From Phallus indusiatus (lineage: Eukaryota; Basidiomycota; Agaricomycetes; Phallales; Phallaceae), in the NCBI GenBank assembly GCA_027605045.1, contig JAQFWX010000080.1:1-64000 (forward strand): DNA of 64,000 nt, given 5' to 3'. Below are positions 22,163 through 34,421 of the stretch, one piece after another. Below the pieces are notes generated by a model. That model had not been told where the DNA came from and ran no database searches. It saw only the letters and a list, made by a program, of their open reading frames with translations. A program made the position numbers and the translations under genes. How positions within the stretch are numbered: the first letter of the stretch is position 1; each line of letters opens with the position of its first letter.

Positions 22163-24107
22163 CTACTGTCCAAATAAACTTTCACTTCGTTTTCTCTTCG
22201 AAAGTCCAGTTGCCGCTGTTGACGAACCGTTCCCGCTAGCGCCGCCATACTGTGATCCCGAATGATGGGCAACGACTTTACTTCCTCTTCTAACCACCGG
22301 TAAAGGTTGTCTATAATCTTTAAGATCATAGTCCCACGTGGCAAGTAAGTGTGCATCAGCAAGGACTTTAGTAGCTGCTTCCTCTTCTTCTTCCCCCTTT
22401 TCCTTTCCTTTCGCTGTCTTATGTTCCCCAGCGCCAGCACCAGCACTTGCATTCGTTCCCATGTTCCAATGAGCAGAGACTGGCGGTCCATAAAATAGCT
22501 TCTGGTTGTTTCTTTCTAGTGGTGGAGGAGCGGTCAAACGAGAGACCTTCATCAAAACCTGGTGCTGCAAGAGGAAATCACTTTAGTTCTTAAGGTCAGA
22601 TAACAGGTAATGATGAGACTTACAGATAGTATATTTCTGGCTAGAATGGGAATTCTACTGCCTTGCATAGTTGTTGGTTCGACATAAGCGACCGGACTTG
22701 CTACGCTACGAGCATGCCATTCGGGTGGCGGAAGGGGAAGGGTGGTAGGGACCGGGGTAGCAGCAGAGTTCAATATAGGTTTGCCATTCTTGTCTAATGG
22801 GACAGCGTGGGCAGGTAGAAAAGCAACTCTGCGCGGAACACATGTATTCACGCTACTCGTTCCAAACATAGTGGGTGCTGGAGAATACGCTCTAGATGAA
22901 AGTCCCACCATCATCATAGCGAGACTGTGGTGCAGAGGATTGGACGTCAAAGCACCGGAAGTAGAAAGGGAAGAAGACTGCAAATAGGAATACGAAGATA
23001 ATAGCGACGGAATTGTAGACATAGATATATTGTCATTGGAGGGTACGGAGGAAGCAGGTTTCGGAAAATGACATTCCGGAGCGTTCGCAAGGGAGGAGTT
23101 TTCGCACGGTATGCTGGCGAGATATGTGGACGAAGCGGACGCCAGTGCAGGAAGAGCAGGCGAAGGTTGTCGAACTGCTAAATGGACTCTCGTTCCGTTC
23201 TGCAATTGTGAATTCTCGGTCGTAGGACCGTTAGCCTCTGGTGAATGAGTCTGCGGTAAAGCTGGCGGTGGTGTTGGTGATGGAGGTGGTCTTAAAGGAG
23301 GAGTCGATTCCCCGGTTACAGAAACGACTGAGGAAGGAGGAAATGAGTGAATTCCGTTGGGAAATCGAGGGAAAAAACTCGGAACGTAGTCAAGGAAGTA
23401 CGAGTCAGAATTAGAATCAGACAGCCGTGTACGTTTTCGAGGATGAATGGATGAAGGGTCAGTTTCCAAATCCATCAACATTGAGACGGTTGCATCTGTG
23501 AAACTAAGATTATTATTATCCAAGAGTTGTTCAGTATTCTCTTCTATTTTGATAGGAAGATCCTCTCTCTCTTCATCGTCATTGTCATGATCATCGTCAT
23601 CGTCAGTAGTGGTGGTGTCATAGTCCCCTTCTAATGGTGCGTACACAAGAGGTATATCATTAGACGAGTCGTGAAATATACCATCCTGTATGATTGCTAC
23701 AAAACAGATTCAACATTGAAAAACACAGAGCAGTAGATGTCAGCCGTACCTTGTATCTCGGTCAACTCCTCGGCCCTTTTTGCTGTCTGAGCGGTGTATC
23801 GTACCAGCTCGTTTGCCTCGCCCTCTGCATACTCTCTTAGTTCTTCCATATCAACACCAATTTCACTCAGAGCCGAGATAGCATCGCGCACAGTTACACC
23901 CGTCCGTCCTGCATGTTGAGCGTACTTGGCGCACGTCTCAGATAACAATACCAGGTAACGCGAAAGGATGTCGGTGAGGACGTATGTGGCACGAGAGGAA
24001 GTTTTTGAAAAATTGTGGGCGTGCAATGTTCGCGTCGTGGTAGTATGCAGAATCTGTGCTTCAATGACATGATCTAAAGAAAGTGGAAGGGAAGAAGAGG
24101 TGGTCAT
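22163..24107 (-). CDS. Bromo_TP histone-fold protein, TAF3/TAF8-like
   Basis: Probable TFIID subunit that pairs with TAF10 or TAF9 through a histone fold. Exons 24107-23750, 23696-22624 and 22564-22163 total 1833 nt, giving 610 residues. The histone fold is at residues 12-115: LHAHNFSKTSSRATYVLTDI, SRYLVLLSETCAKYAQHAG, VTVRDAISALSEIGVDMEEL and REYAEGEANELVRYTAQTAK. The rest is low complexity: a TTTTDDDDDHDND acidic run, Pro/Ser-rich stretches, RVAFLPAHAVPLDKNGKPIL, a Lys/Glu run (KGKEKGEEEEEAATK), and a C-terminal KRKRSESLFGQ that may be a nuclear signal. There is no PHD finger, so animal-type TAF3 is unlikely. I do not recognise the TAF8 middle domain either. Class assignment is firm; the exact TAF is not. 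Confidence 0.8.
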
Positions 24108-24605
24108 TTTGCGAAACTCTGCCGAGCCACAGGCGCGAACAGGGAGCACTCAGATTTGTCAGCAGTTGACAAGCTTCACAATCCACTTGTCCACTGCACC
24201 ACGAGTGAGCGTTATCCCTTCTTAAAGTGCTAATAGCATGTATATTGACCATTATTAATTTTGGCATGTTTAATGAGAACAGATTATGAACAGGTATCAA
24301 ACAGGTATATATACTATTTGTACTTAGCATGCGAGGAAAAAGAAAATGACATCCGATCTTGCATCAATAATCGTGACAAAGAGAGTGAAAAGGCTCCAGA
24401 ATGCAAAGAAGCACAGCAAGACTTGATAACAAGTCTAACACGAAACATAAAAACAGACAAAAACACAAATGGACGCACAGCAGCAACAGCTCCTTCCACA
24501 CCCCTGTTCTTCTCAGCGCACCAAAGGTATGCGTCTAAGGCGTGGCAATAAAAACATATCATCCTGGATTGGACATGATCAGAATATACCTCCATTATAT
24601 CCTGT
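24108..24605. other. Spacer between two minus-strand genes
   Basis: About 500 bases holding the promoter of the TAF-like gene and the 3' end of the RasGEF gene. Short ORFs on both strands lack family features. Confidence 0.5.
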
Positions 24606-27600
24606 TCATGCTTCTCGGCCAAGAAGCGATTGCAGAACCTCTGTCTCCAGCGACCGGATCCTGAAGCATCTCTGATATGATTTTACATCGACTCCAAACG
24701 GTACGCACGCAGCTAAATGCTGAGCGCCTACGAAAGCCTTGATGACACCAGCAATCAACCGTTGTTTATGAACATTGATCAATGGCTCCAGTGCTATATC
24801 CTCCGGTAAGGGTTGAAGATTGAAAAATACCTCTGAGTGTGAAGGGGGAGATAGTGTGCCAGTTGATATATCGATCAAGACGGGCTCGGTTGGCGCAGTT
24901 GGGTCTATAAAATCCGGGAGTTTCTCGTAGGCATACAATTGTGCCAGGTAGGCACCCAGGAAAGGAAGACAGTACGGCTGCCGATGCTGGTGCGAATGCC
25001 CCTGCGGAGAAGAATGCTCTTTCTCCTTGTCTTTATCAAATGCGTTACCAGCAACAGACGGGGAACTAATGGTTCCACCTTCTGCTCCCGAATTCAATGG
25101 CCTTTGGTCAATCAATGCAGCCGTCGCGTTTCGGATATACTTAAACTCTCCTTCACGTGATGCGAACCGTTTCAGATCCTCGAAAATACGCTGTTCCCAC
25201 ATGCCCACTTTGTTCCATTTCTTACTCATGGCTTTGTTCACCCATCGTGTCTGTAAACCGGAGATAATGGCGACGAGAGTATTGAAGTTGTTGTGAAGAT
25301 ACATTTTCTAGACAATCACAGCGATAAGACGAACAACTTTATCAGTATAAATTATCAGTGACGTACCCAGGCAATACGAATGATTTTCTCGATCAAGATC
25401 ACCCTCTCCACTGGATGTGTTAAAACAACTTCCGAAGCGATGAAATTTACAACAAGGTCAAATCTTGCACGTAATGCCAAGATGGAGCTCAATTTAGGAT
25501 GCGTAGCGGCGTGAAGTATGGATGTTGAATGCGGATGTGCCCCGATATTAGAGTCCGAGCCGTTGCTGTCGCCGTTGGCACCATTACCAAACGTCGCTCC
25601 TGCATTCTTTAATCTTGCTCTGTCCTTCACAAACGAGACCCAATCCCGTACATTCACATCTTCAATGGCCTGTCCCCATTGATGCGAGATAATCTCCTCA
25701 AATTTGATTTTCTTGAATAAATCAGCCTCGATGATCATGAATTGCTGAGCAAGTAATTCGGAACGATGAAGGAGAATAAAAGACCGGTAAGCATAAGGCA
25801 CTGTCGAACCTGGATGTAAAAGAGGTGCAGACGGCGCATGTCCTGGCATTGGGACTGAAGTGGGAGAATTCGCTGTCACGCCCAATGCAGCAGCAGTAGC
25901 GCTAGACACGGAAGATGGCTTGAAAGTCACATTACTGTTCAAATCAGCTCTCTTGGAGGGTAGTACAGTAGGATTGCGAGCTGTATGTGCTGCAATAGTC
26001 GAGGTCCGCGCGTAGGCAGCATCCGTCCTGGGAGAAACACTTGTACCAGACTTGACAAAACCCCTCGATGAAGATATTGATACCGTGGAGCTCACACTCC
26101 CAGATCTATCTCGTTCTTGGGCTTTATATCCACTTCCATGCTCAGTGTTCGCAGAAGTAGACGCTACAGTCACGGTCGGATTGAGGTTCACAGAAAAATC
26201 TTCTTCCTCGTCCTTGTAGCCAACGCTCTCGGCGCTAAGACTGATACCACTCTCCATGCTTCCAACACTCTCGGCACTGACACTATATTTTCTCTCTCCA
26301 ACGCGCCTTCTTCTACTCCCTTCGGCACTGAAATCTATGCCATCGGGAGCTTTCGCTCGAGCAGTTTTTAACCAACGCCCAACCTTTATGTCCTTTTCTC
26401 GCTGTCTTTCAACGTCAATCTGACCTTCTAACCGTCGCAGCGCAGCTTCAGCATCTCCCGCCTCATCTTCATCGTCCGAAATGAGCTCAATTTGCCACTG
26501 TTGAAATTGAGAAGTATACCCCCCAGCGTGACTTGTGCCGGCTTGACTAGTAGTTCGCTGAGACGACAAGGAAGTAGAGCGAGAAGAGCGACTAGAGGCT
26601 GTTGGAGAGCCGTCATTTCTACTTCGCGTCCGCATAGCAGCCGAAGTAACGTTATCAATTCTTTCCCTGGAACCCGATCTAGATCGTATACTTAGGACAA
26701 AGGATGATCTTGATCGTATACCTAAGGATGATACGCTCCCGCCTGAACCACGCACGAACTGGAACTCACGTCGAAGAGGAAGTCGACGTGCCGGTTTCCC
26801 TTTGCGAATTCCAACTCCAGCGTCAGCGTCTCTTTCAGCTTGATTGTGATCCTCGATGCTAGATAAATCGGATTCAGAAGTAGATAGATCGTAATCATCC
26901 AACGACACAATGTTAGGAGCCCATCCCTTCTTTAAACGACTGGCACTAGCACCCTGAACGGAGTTCTCGTAGGTTGTTTCCCCCACGTCTCGCTTATCTT
27001 CATGAGACTCGCTTTGGTCCGAGTCTGAATATGATAACGCAGAAGTAGAGGCAGGATCGGCTACACTCTCAATAGAAGCCCGTGTATCTGCCCCGGATTG
27101 GCCATCAAGAGCCGGGTTAAGATCTAGACCAGAACGCGTACTGTTCTCGTCAGATTCTGAAAAAGAGCCAGAAATTGAGATGGCGCTGTGGGAAGGAATA
27201 TCAAGTCCAGGAGGACGGGGCGGGTAAGCAGTATCGTCGCCATCCTCGTGACTACCGACAGTAGAGGGGCTATCAACCGTCGTCGAGCGATCACTAGGTA
27301 TTTCAGTATTGCTTTGCTTTGGTGCTATTACACCTTCTTTAGGTAGAGCAACAGCAGAGCCGGATGCGTTACTGCGTTCAGTTTCAGAATGAGTTGGACC
27401 AAGCTTCAGCATCTTCAAATACTCTTCTACACCGCCTTTCACGTGCAAGAGTTCTTCCGCAGGATTTACCATCTCTCTCCCGATTCCGACCCTGGGGTCA
27501 CGGGCGATCTCAGAAGCAGGACCAGAACCTGATTCTAGTGAAAATGGACTAAATGACGAATCCGGACTTGGGTTCCTGACTTCGATCTGGGGAATATACG

Positions 27601-30600
27601 CGATAGCCATATTGGCTGCGTACGGACTTCCTCCAACGGCAGCTGAAGATCTAACATTTAGGACCCGCTTCCACCGTCCTAACCTTCCAATAGTGTTTAC
27701 GAAAGCCCGGGATATAGCACTGCTGTGATATGGTGCCCCGGAACGAGAAGGTAAAGGTAATGCTCCTATTCCTGCAGGCTGCGCGAGAGGCGCATCGATT
27801 CCTGGTTTAGGCGATTTAACGTGATCAAGGATGGTCTTTGAGAGGGGCTGAGAAAGCAATAAAGTGTCAGGTGACGTGAACGGAATATGTGAGGTGGCAA
27901 GAGCAGCGAGCGCCGCAGAACCGGCCTTCGTGCCCAATGTAGGGTAGACACCAAGCTTGGCTGCACCGTCAAACGAAATTCCAACGTCCATTCCTGTAGA
28001 GCTGGATATCGACCCCATCCCCGAATCATTGTTATGAGAAGGTCCACGGGAAAAATGCACGTTTGAAAAATCAAGATCGACATCGGAATCATCTGTGATT
28101 AAATCAGTAGAACTGGCGACAGTGTCAGTCCCCCGCCTAGCGTGTGCTGCTTTACACTCTCGAACCACCTTTTTCAGTTTTCGAACAATACTCTAAGGAA
28201 TGAAGGGTCCCAAGTTAGAGATGTAAAAAATAATAAACAATGAGCAGACGATCAGCATACCAAAGCGTCCCCGCCACCGTCACTTCTCGTACTTAGATCC
28301 CTGAAAAGGGAATTCAACCACGCAGTGAACAAGGTACACAAGGCAGAGTTTGGCAAGAAATCTTCCCGGAAGAAAGTTAAAAGCCAATAACGGATAGCGA
28401 TAAACGTCCTGACACGAATAATCCGCCGGACCATTTCATCCTGCTTTGAGGTAGGTTTTTCGAGAGCCCAATGAAACCTACATATAAGGAGATGACAAAG
28501 GTCTACAGGCGTGATATAGGTACGGTATGTAAGGAGAAAATTGAGCAACTCGTCGTAATCTAATTCGGAAGTGAGCTGGGCTATCCATCGTTCAACAGTG
28601 GCGGCAATGATAACAGTCCGAGGAGCTGCCTCAGGATTGGTAGAAGGAACAGAGTCGGGTTGACGCGCATTGCTTCTTTTCCTAGGTGGGAGAGGCGCGG
28701 CCGATGACGTCGAATGCGTGTGAGAAGATTGCGTATTAGACTCTGCTTGACTACCTCCTGACATCGAAACAGACATCGAAGCGTCGTCTCGACTAGCCGC
28801 ACTCGTATCTCCACTATCCCCATAAATCTCACCCCATATGACAAATCGCGGGTCATCCTTGGGGTTGGGAGATTCAGTGGCAGTTATTTTTATGGTTGCG
28901 CCAGTAGGAGGCGCAGATGATAATGCTGAGGGCAACGGCAAACCCTTATACGTTTGAATAACGTCGAAGACCCGAGTCGAGAAATGAAGCCATGTGTTAC
29001 TGCTATCGGCGGACGGAAAGGGGTAATCGCCCAAAGCAACATTTATGGTCTTATCTTCTTTTGCAAATTTCGGCGTGTCGGGCTCTGACGAAGAAGCGAC
29101 TCCAAGCGCTTTGTTGTCATGTTCGAACGACGAAGTATCGCGCTCTTGTTGTCCATTCCCATTCCCAATACCAATATCCCCAATACGGGCCGTAAGTCCG
29201 GACTCAAAGGATTGCATCTCTCTCAATTCTCGAAGCTGGGGTGGCTGAGAAAGAAAATCTTCCGTCAGCGGCGACGAGTTTTCAGCAACAGTAATGGGCT
29301 CCGAATCTAGACTTAAGCTCCCATTCGAAACACGTAAAGGAGTCGTGTATTTCACATTTTCACCAAAGGGAGAAGCTATACGCCAGGGTTCCCCGATAGT
29401 GTAATTATGGAACAAGTTATGTAAACTGTTGTTGATGGCCCCATTGTTCGCGACACCAACGTTAACACCAACGTTGCTCAGAGCTGCGGATGTTGACACC
29501 GAGGGACGACGGGGGAAATTTGTAGCCGCATTTTGAGTAGAAGCGAGTCCAGCAGCTGATGAAGAGCGCGATCGCGAGGAAGAAGAAGCGGCGGTAACTG
29601 GCGCAGACGCAGAAGTAGATGCCACTGTTGAATCCATTTCATCATGGGTATTAGCTGAAATATGACTATCGTCTACGTTCCCAACCAATATAGGAAGACC
29701 CTTCATCGCGCCACTAATACTTTTTCCTTTTCTCCTCGATGACGAGGCAATGGCACCCGTATCCGTAGCAAGCTCAGATACCCATCCCAAAACCTGACTG
29801 AAAGCATCCGCTCCAGCCGTCAGCTCGTCACGAATTTCGAAAGGAGGATAAACAGAGTAAGTGTCATATCCATATGTATAACGAGAAGAAGAAGCATGAT
29901 GTTGTGAGGGCGCTTGGGAATGGGTGTCTGTTGAATTGGAAGGGCTCAAGGTTACACGGGAATGAAGATCGGAATTAGACCGTGTCTTGCGCAGCTTGCG
30001 ACGCGTAACCGGTGGGGGAGACGACGGGGACGAATTAGTTACCGGACTAGAAGTTATATTTGAACCATTCTGTGCTTGATTCGAATTCATGCTCCCGCCA
30101 GTAGCAGTATTACTATTATTATTAGGCTTGAACATCCCTGAAGGTAGAAAATCTTGCACGCTAAGACGTGCTTTTCGACGTGAGCTTGTGGTGGCAGTAG
30201 TCGTTATGGGTTGTTGATTTGGAGGTTGTGGCTGTGATATTGAATTTGAATGGTCAGATGGAAGTGGCGCCGAGTCATCGTCTCGTCGGCTTCATGTGCG
30301 ATTTTCAAAATGAGTTGAGAAACCGTAAAAAAGAGACCCTCTCACCTAATTCGGAATACTTTTGCTCCCGATTCATCTTCAACAGCGGTAATAGCGTACG
30401 GTGATCGAACAACTTGATCGCGATGCCCTACTCTCAAAATTTTGTCATAACATTTCTTGAGCTCTCGCGCTGCAAGTGCAGAAGACGTTTGAACAAAAGA
30501 GCCATCAGCTAGAGATAAAAATTAGAAACTATACAGTTGAAATCAAGCAAGGCCAGTAACAACTCACGAGCAATGAAAAGATCAGCTTTGGTGACTTCGG

Positions 30601-31081
30601 GAGGTAACGAGTCGATATCAATTCTGGAAGAATCTACTCCAGTTCCCTGCTCAGTCCCCAAATCAGACGATATCGACTTTGAAGGTGCCATGACAAATGT
30701 TCTGGCTGGGATAACATGAGAACTCGTTCCATGAGCTGTGGCGGACGGTGCCGGGACTGGAATTGGGATGGAACGAAGATCAGGAATGATAGGAGATGAG
30801 GAACTCGAAGGATGGGTAGATTGTGCATCCGAGAAAGACATGGTCGACTTCACCAGACTTGGTTCAGCGTCAAGACTAATGTTAGAGGTGTCTTCGTCAG
30901 CGTTGGGTGGTGAAGACGGTGAAGATCCATGCACGTCTCCCAGACCTAATCCACTAGACGAATTAAGAGATAGTTCGAGAGGTGGGAGAACAGGCGCGGT
31001 GTCGGAAGAATCGCCGGCTAATATTGAGGATGACGAAGGTGCGGGTAAGTGTGTATCACCGGGTGGAGATGTGGTAGACAT
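24606..31081 (-). CDS. Ras-type guanine nucleotide exchange factor, REM and CDC25 domains separated by a long linker
   Basis: Large RasGEF activating a Ras-like GTPase. Exons 31081-30568, 30508-30346, 30289-28261, 28192-25367 and 25307-24606 total exactly 6234 nt, giving 2077 residues. The N-terminal 780 residues are Ser/Thr/Pro-rich, with one more ordered patch (SSALAARELKKCYDKILRVG and VVRSPYAITAVEDESGAKVF). The RasGEF-N (REM) domain is at about 780-890: VERWIAQLTSELDYDELLNF, LTYRTYITPVDLCHLLICRF, then FIAIRYWLLTFFREDFLP. A Ser-rich linker of about 800 residues follows. The CDC25 catalytic domain is at about 1705-2060: LLAQQFMIIEADLFKKIKFE, WVSFVKDRARLKNAG, FIASEVVLTHPVERVILIEK, FNTLVAIISGLQTRWVNKAM, PYCLPFLGAYLAQLYAYEKL and a variant C-terminal helix. 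A distant REM resembles Lte1-type GEFs more than Cdc25 or Bud5, and no N-terminal SH3 is seen. Confidence 0.92.
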
Positions 31082-32247
31082 AATATAATGTTTGGTCGTA
31101 GGAAATTCGTAGTGTGTCGATGAAATAAGATATAGCCCCGCAATAAGAGTAGTAAAAAGACGAGTTTGATGACGAGAGTTCGACGATGAGGGTAGGTAGG
31201 TTGTCGGGTCGAGTCAGAAAACCTCGAAAGGGTGGTAGGAAGCGGGAAAAGTATAAGAGTTGGCGTAACAAAAAAGCTCCTGGGTAAGAAAAAAGCGAGA
31301 AATTTGGCCTTTAATCTTTCGCTTTTTGATTTTTTTTATTTCTTTGGCTCAGAGTGATCGTTTCATAAGCATTATGAAAATGAATGCCGTAAATAGATGG
31401 ATGATCACGGTTGGACCAAGGACCTCTTGTTATTTCAGCTGAAGCACAGGTGAATTGGAGGCACCAATGGAGTATTGATGAAGTCAGATGCGATTATCGA
31501 CCGTAAGGAAAAGCAACAAGGGAGAGAGGGGGATACAACAGAGAATTGACGCGAAATCGACAGCAGACACAGCAGTGATTGTCGGAGGCGTCAAACAGAA
31601 TTCCTCCGAAAGAGATAAACAATTCAAAAATCCCCCTCGATCAATTCACTCGGTGGTAGACGAGCTGCGAGGTTGTTGTCGACGTCGTACGTCGTCTAGC
31701 GTTTGGAACCTAGATAGGCCTAAACGACGGGGAATGGGGCTTTTGAAGGCTGAGACCTTTTTAAGGAAAGGCACGAAAACGCACAACGAGACGAATTTGG
31801 GTGGATGCTGACGTAATAATTTCCAAGTTTTCCCTTTGGTCAAAATCCGAAATTGCTTACGTACACTATATACTTGCTAATCTCTATTCGTCACAATGAA
31901 GGGCTATTGTTGTCGTCCAATGATCAGTCTCCTTGGGTCTCTCTCTCTTTTTGTGGGTCTCAAAATTATTATTGGCCCATGCCGTTCAGCGGACGCTTTT
32001 GTCCCCCTTCTTCAATAGTTCTTCTCTCTATCCCTGACGGACTCGGAACTGGCCCCGATCTCTGTTTAATCTTTGTACCACCCCGATTCATTGTCGCGTT
32101 CGATGAAATTTCTAGCTCCAAAAATAATTTGGTCTCCGGTGTATAAAAGAAATATATTTATATACATATATCCGAACAATGTCTAAGTAAATAATCAAGC
32201 TTGTACACTAAATTTTTCTTGGTGAGAATAGAGCGGCGGTGTTTGTG
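31082..32247. other. Intergenic upstream of RasGEF, downstream of OXA1
   Basis: No gene is supported in these 1.17 kb. Plus-strand ORFs at 31488-31811 and 31853-32146 lack family motifs and are probably chance. T-rich tracts near 31315-31345 suggest a promoter or leader region for the long RasGEF transcript. Confidence 0.5.
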
Positions 32248-33585
32248 CTACGATCTCCTCCTAATATTTCGCCTCGAGTCCGGCTTGGCAGGAAACATAA
32301 CCTGCTTTTCTTTTGCTCTTTGTTCAGCGGCCTCTATAGCCTGTCGTTTATTCTCAGAAAACCACGCCTTGACCGCATTAATGGTATCTCTGAAGGTTGG
32401 TATTTCGCCTGGACCCGGTTTACGCAATGGGGGTAATTTTAGTTTTGTTCGAATGGCAGGGGTACGCAAAAACGCGGATTGAATGGAGATGAGGGTAATG
32501 TTCGTTAAAAGGTGTAATAGAACGCCCTTAGGTTAGGTAAAGGGTGAACATTGTAAATTAGGAGCAGATTAATGGTATACTCACGGAAGGTAGAAAAGAA
32601 AGAACGGCTAAAGAGGCGACAGATAGGACAGGAAAAACATTACCAAAATGCAATGCAGCTTTACTTCCTGACGCCAAGACATCGACTCGTCCAAGCTGTC
32701 AGATATAGAATAAGCATTCGTAAATTGACTCGAATCTTTTGACACATACTCTCATTTGGATATTCATAGCAACAACGGATAAGACAGGAAGCAAATACGT
32801 AGGATCGGCAGCAGCTAAACTAGGAATCCAAGCCATTCCTTCTGCCTGAAGTTGCGCGAGCGGGAGGTCACAAAGACGTTTAATGGCAATAAACCCAGCA
32901 ATGGACGAAACGACTTGTACAATTGGACCTTGCATGAGATTCCACGGCGAGATACCATGTTCCTTTTGCAATGAACGAATCTGGAGAGCAACGAGATTTC
33001 GTTTCATAGCATCTCCGCTCTGAGCAGCCGTTTTCAAATCGTTCATTAGACCCTCGTATTTTGAGCGAATGGGAACCATGTTGGCTGAAGCACGGGTTGA
33101 GCGAAGTGTGAATGGTAGTCCGACTAGACGAACTGCAGTGGTGGTGAGGATAATGGTCGTGTACCATGGCAGACCTGTCGTTACGTTGATAGCTTCTAAC
33201 AAGGATTGTATCCAGCCCACTGGAGTAAAAGATGAGGCGAGACCGAGGGATTTTAGTGTGCCGAACTCTAGGGCATGAGACGATAATGTCGTTGTCGCTG
33301 TATCCACCGCTGTCATGAGATCATCGGGAGACGAAGCATTTGCAACATCAGTAGCTTCAGAAATAGTGACTGGGGGAACAGGAGGGGTAGCGGAAGTGGG
33401 GGCAGTAGAATTCGCGGAGGACGACGACCAAAAATTTCTTCTTTTTGACGGAGTAAAGGTATGCAAGGGCGAGGGAGTCCGATCAACATTATATGTTGAT
33501 ATTCTCTATAGAAGATGATGAGAATGATGAGAATGAGACCTAAAATGAAAGACATGTACTGACCAGGGTTGACAGTGACCTGCAT
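32248..33585 (-). CDS. OXA1: Mitochondrial inner-membrane insertase OXA1
   Basis: YidC/Oxa1/Alb3-family insertase that places mitochondrially and nuclear-encoded proteins into the inner membrane. Exons 33585-33580 (only ATG CAG), 33505-32750, 32695-32585 and 32526-32248 total 1152 nt, giving 383 residues. The N-terminus, MQRISTYNVDRTPSPLHTFT then KRRNFWSSSSANS, is basic and Ser-rich, as in a presequence. Core motifs: PVGWIQSLLEAINVTTGLPW, YTTIILTTTAVRLVGLPFTL, MVPIRSKYEGLMNDL, HGISPWNLMQGPIVQVVSSI, and AGFIAIKRLCDL, then further hydrophobic helices PTYLLPVLSVVAMN, LSVASLAVLSFLP and GVLLHLLTNITLISIQSAF. The C-terminal tail is charged (AAEQRAKEKQVMFPAK, ending RRNIRRRS), matching the ribosome-binding tail of Oxa1. 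The alternative of reading through exon 1 gives a hydrophobic ORF that diverges from the family, so I prefer the 6-nt first exon. Confidence 0.9.
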
Positions 33586-34421
33586 GATGATTTTGTATGG
33601 AATGAAGAATTGGACAGAAGAAACAGCGAACGTGACCTGGTGTGAGTGAATGCTCTATTAAACTAAGAACATTAGAAGGCGAGTTTGAAAATGCATAATA
33701 ATATGTATTATCAACACACCTGGCCGTACGAGAGACATGTCATAGTAATAAGTAGTAGAGATGGAAGAGAAAGAGGGAGACGGCATTCATTCCAAGCCGA
33801 GACTCTCTTACGCGGGGTGCGGCATATTTCCCTTCTTGCTCCGATCTATCTCACTCTGAATATATTATTCTAGTTTATTTACCAAATAAATACGTGTTTC
33901 TCTGTGTTGCATATGTGCGGGTTTAAGCATCTTAATTCCACTCTAAAACACTCAAGATGACAACGATCTCGATTCAAACGGTTTCTTTCTTGTTTTTTTT
34001 TTCCTCCCTCTTTTTTTCTCTCTTTCTTTTTCTGATGATGATGAGATGACAGATGGGCGTCTAAACCCAAGAGTAGAAAGACGGAGTATTGTATGTATGG
34101 TGGGATTGACGGAGAAGATGGAGCACGAGGATCTTTTTTTTTCTCCTTCGCTGGTTTCCTCAAAATAGGGAGGAAAGGAGAAAAAATAGAAGATGGGAAA
34201 ATTAAGCGAAGTGAGAAAGAAAGAAAGAACGAAACAGAAAAAAAAGGAAGGAAAGAAGAAACCACAAGAAATGAATTAAGGTTGTTTTTTTTGTTTGTTG
34301 GTTTACATTACTCATGTGTCGTAACGAGTGAGAGTAAAAAAAAAGAGTCGCAGGTATATACTCAACTTACTATATATGTGTGTGTACTTGCATGCACCCT
34401 CCCTAACGACGAACGAAGATA
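33586..34421. promoter_or_regulatory. Divergent intergenic region OXA1 / RRM-RanBP2 gene with long Y/R tracts
   Basis: 836 bases between divergent genes. A pyrimidine-rich tract (about 33985-34035, TTTTCCTCCC-type) and a purine-rich tract (about 34160-34262, GAAAGAAAGA-type) lie about 130 bases apart and are loosely complementary. No ORF here has family features. Confidence 0.5.

Noticed and set aside
31488..32146. Plus-strand ORFs of 97-107 codons between RasGEF and OXA1
   Set aside because: No recognisable motif or consistent exon extension; composition is like non-coding spacer.
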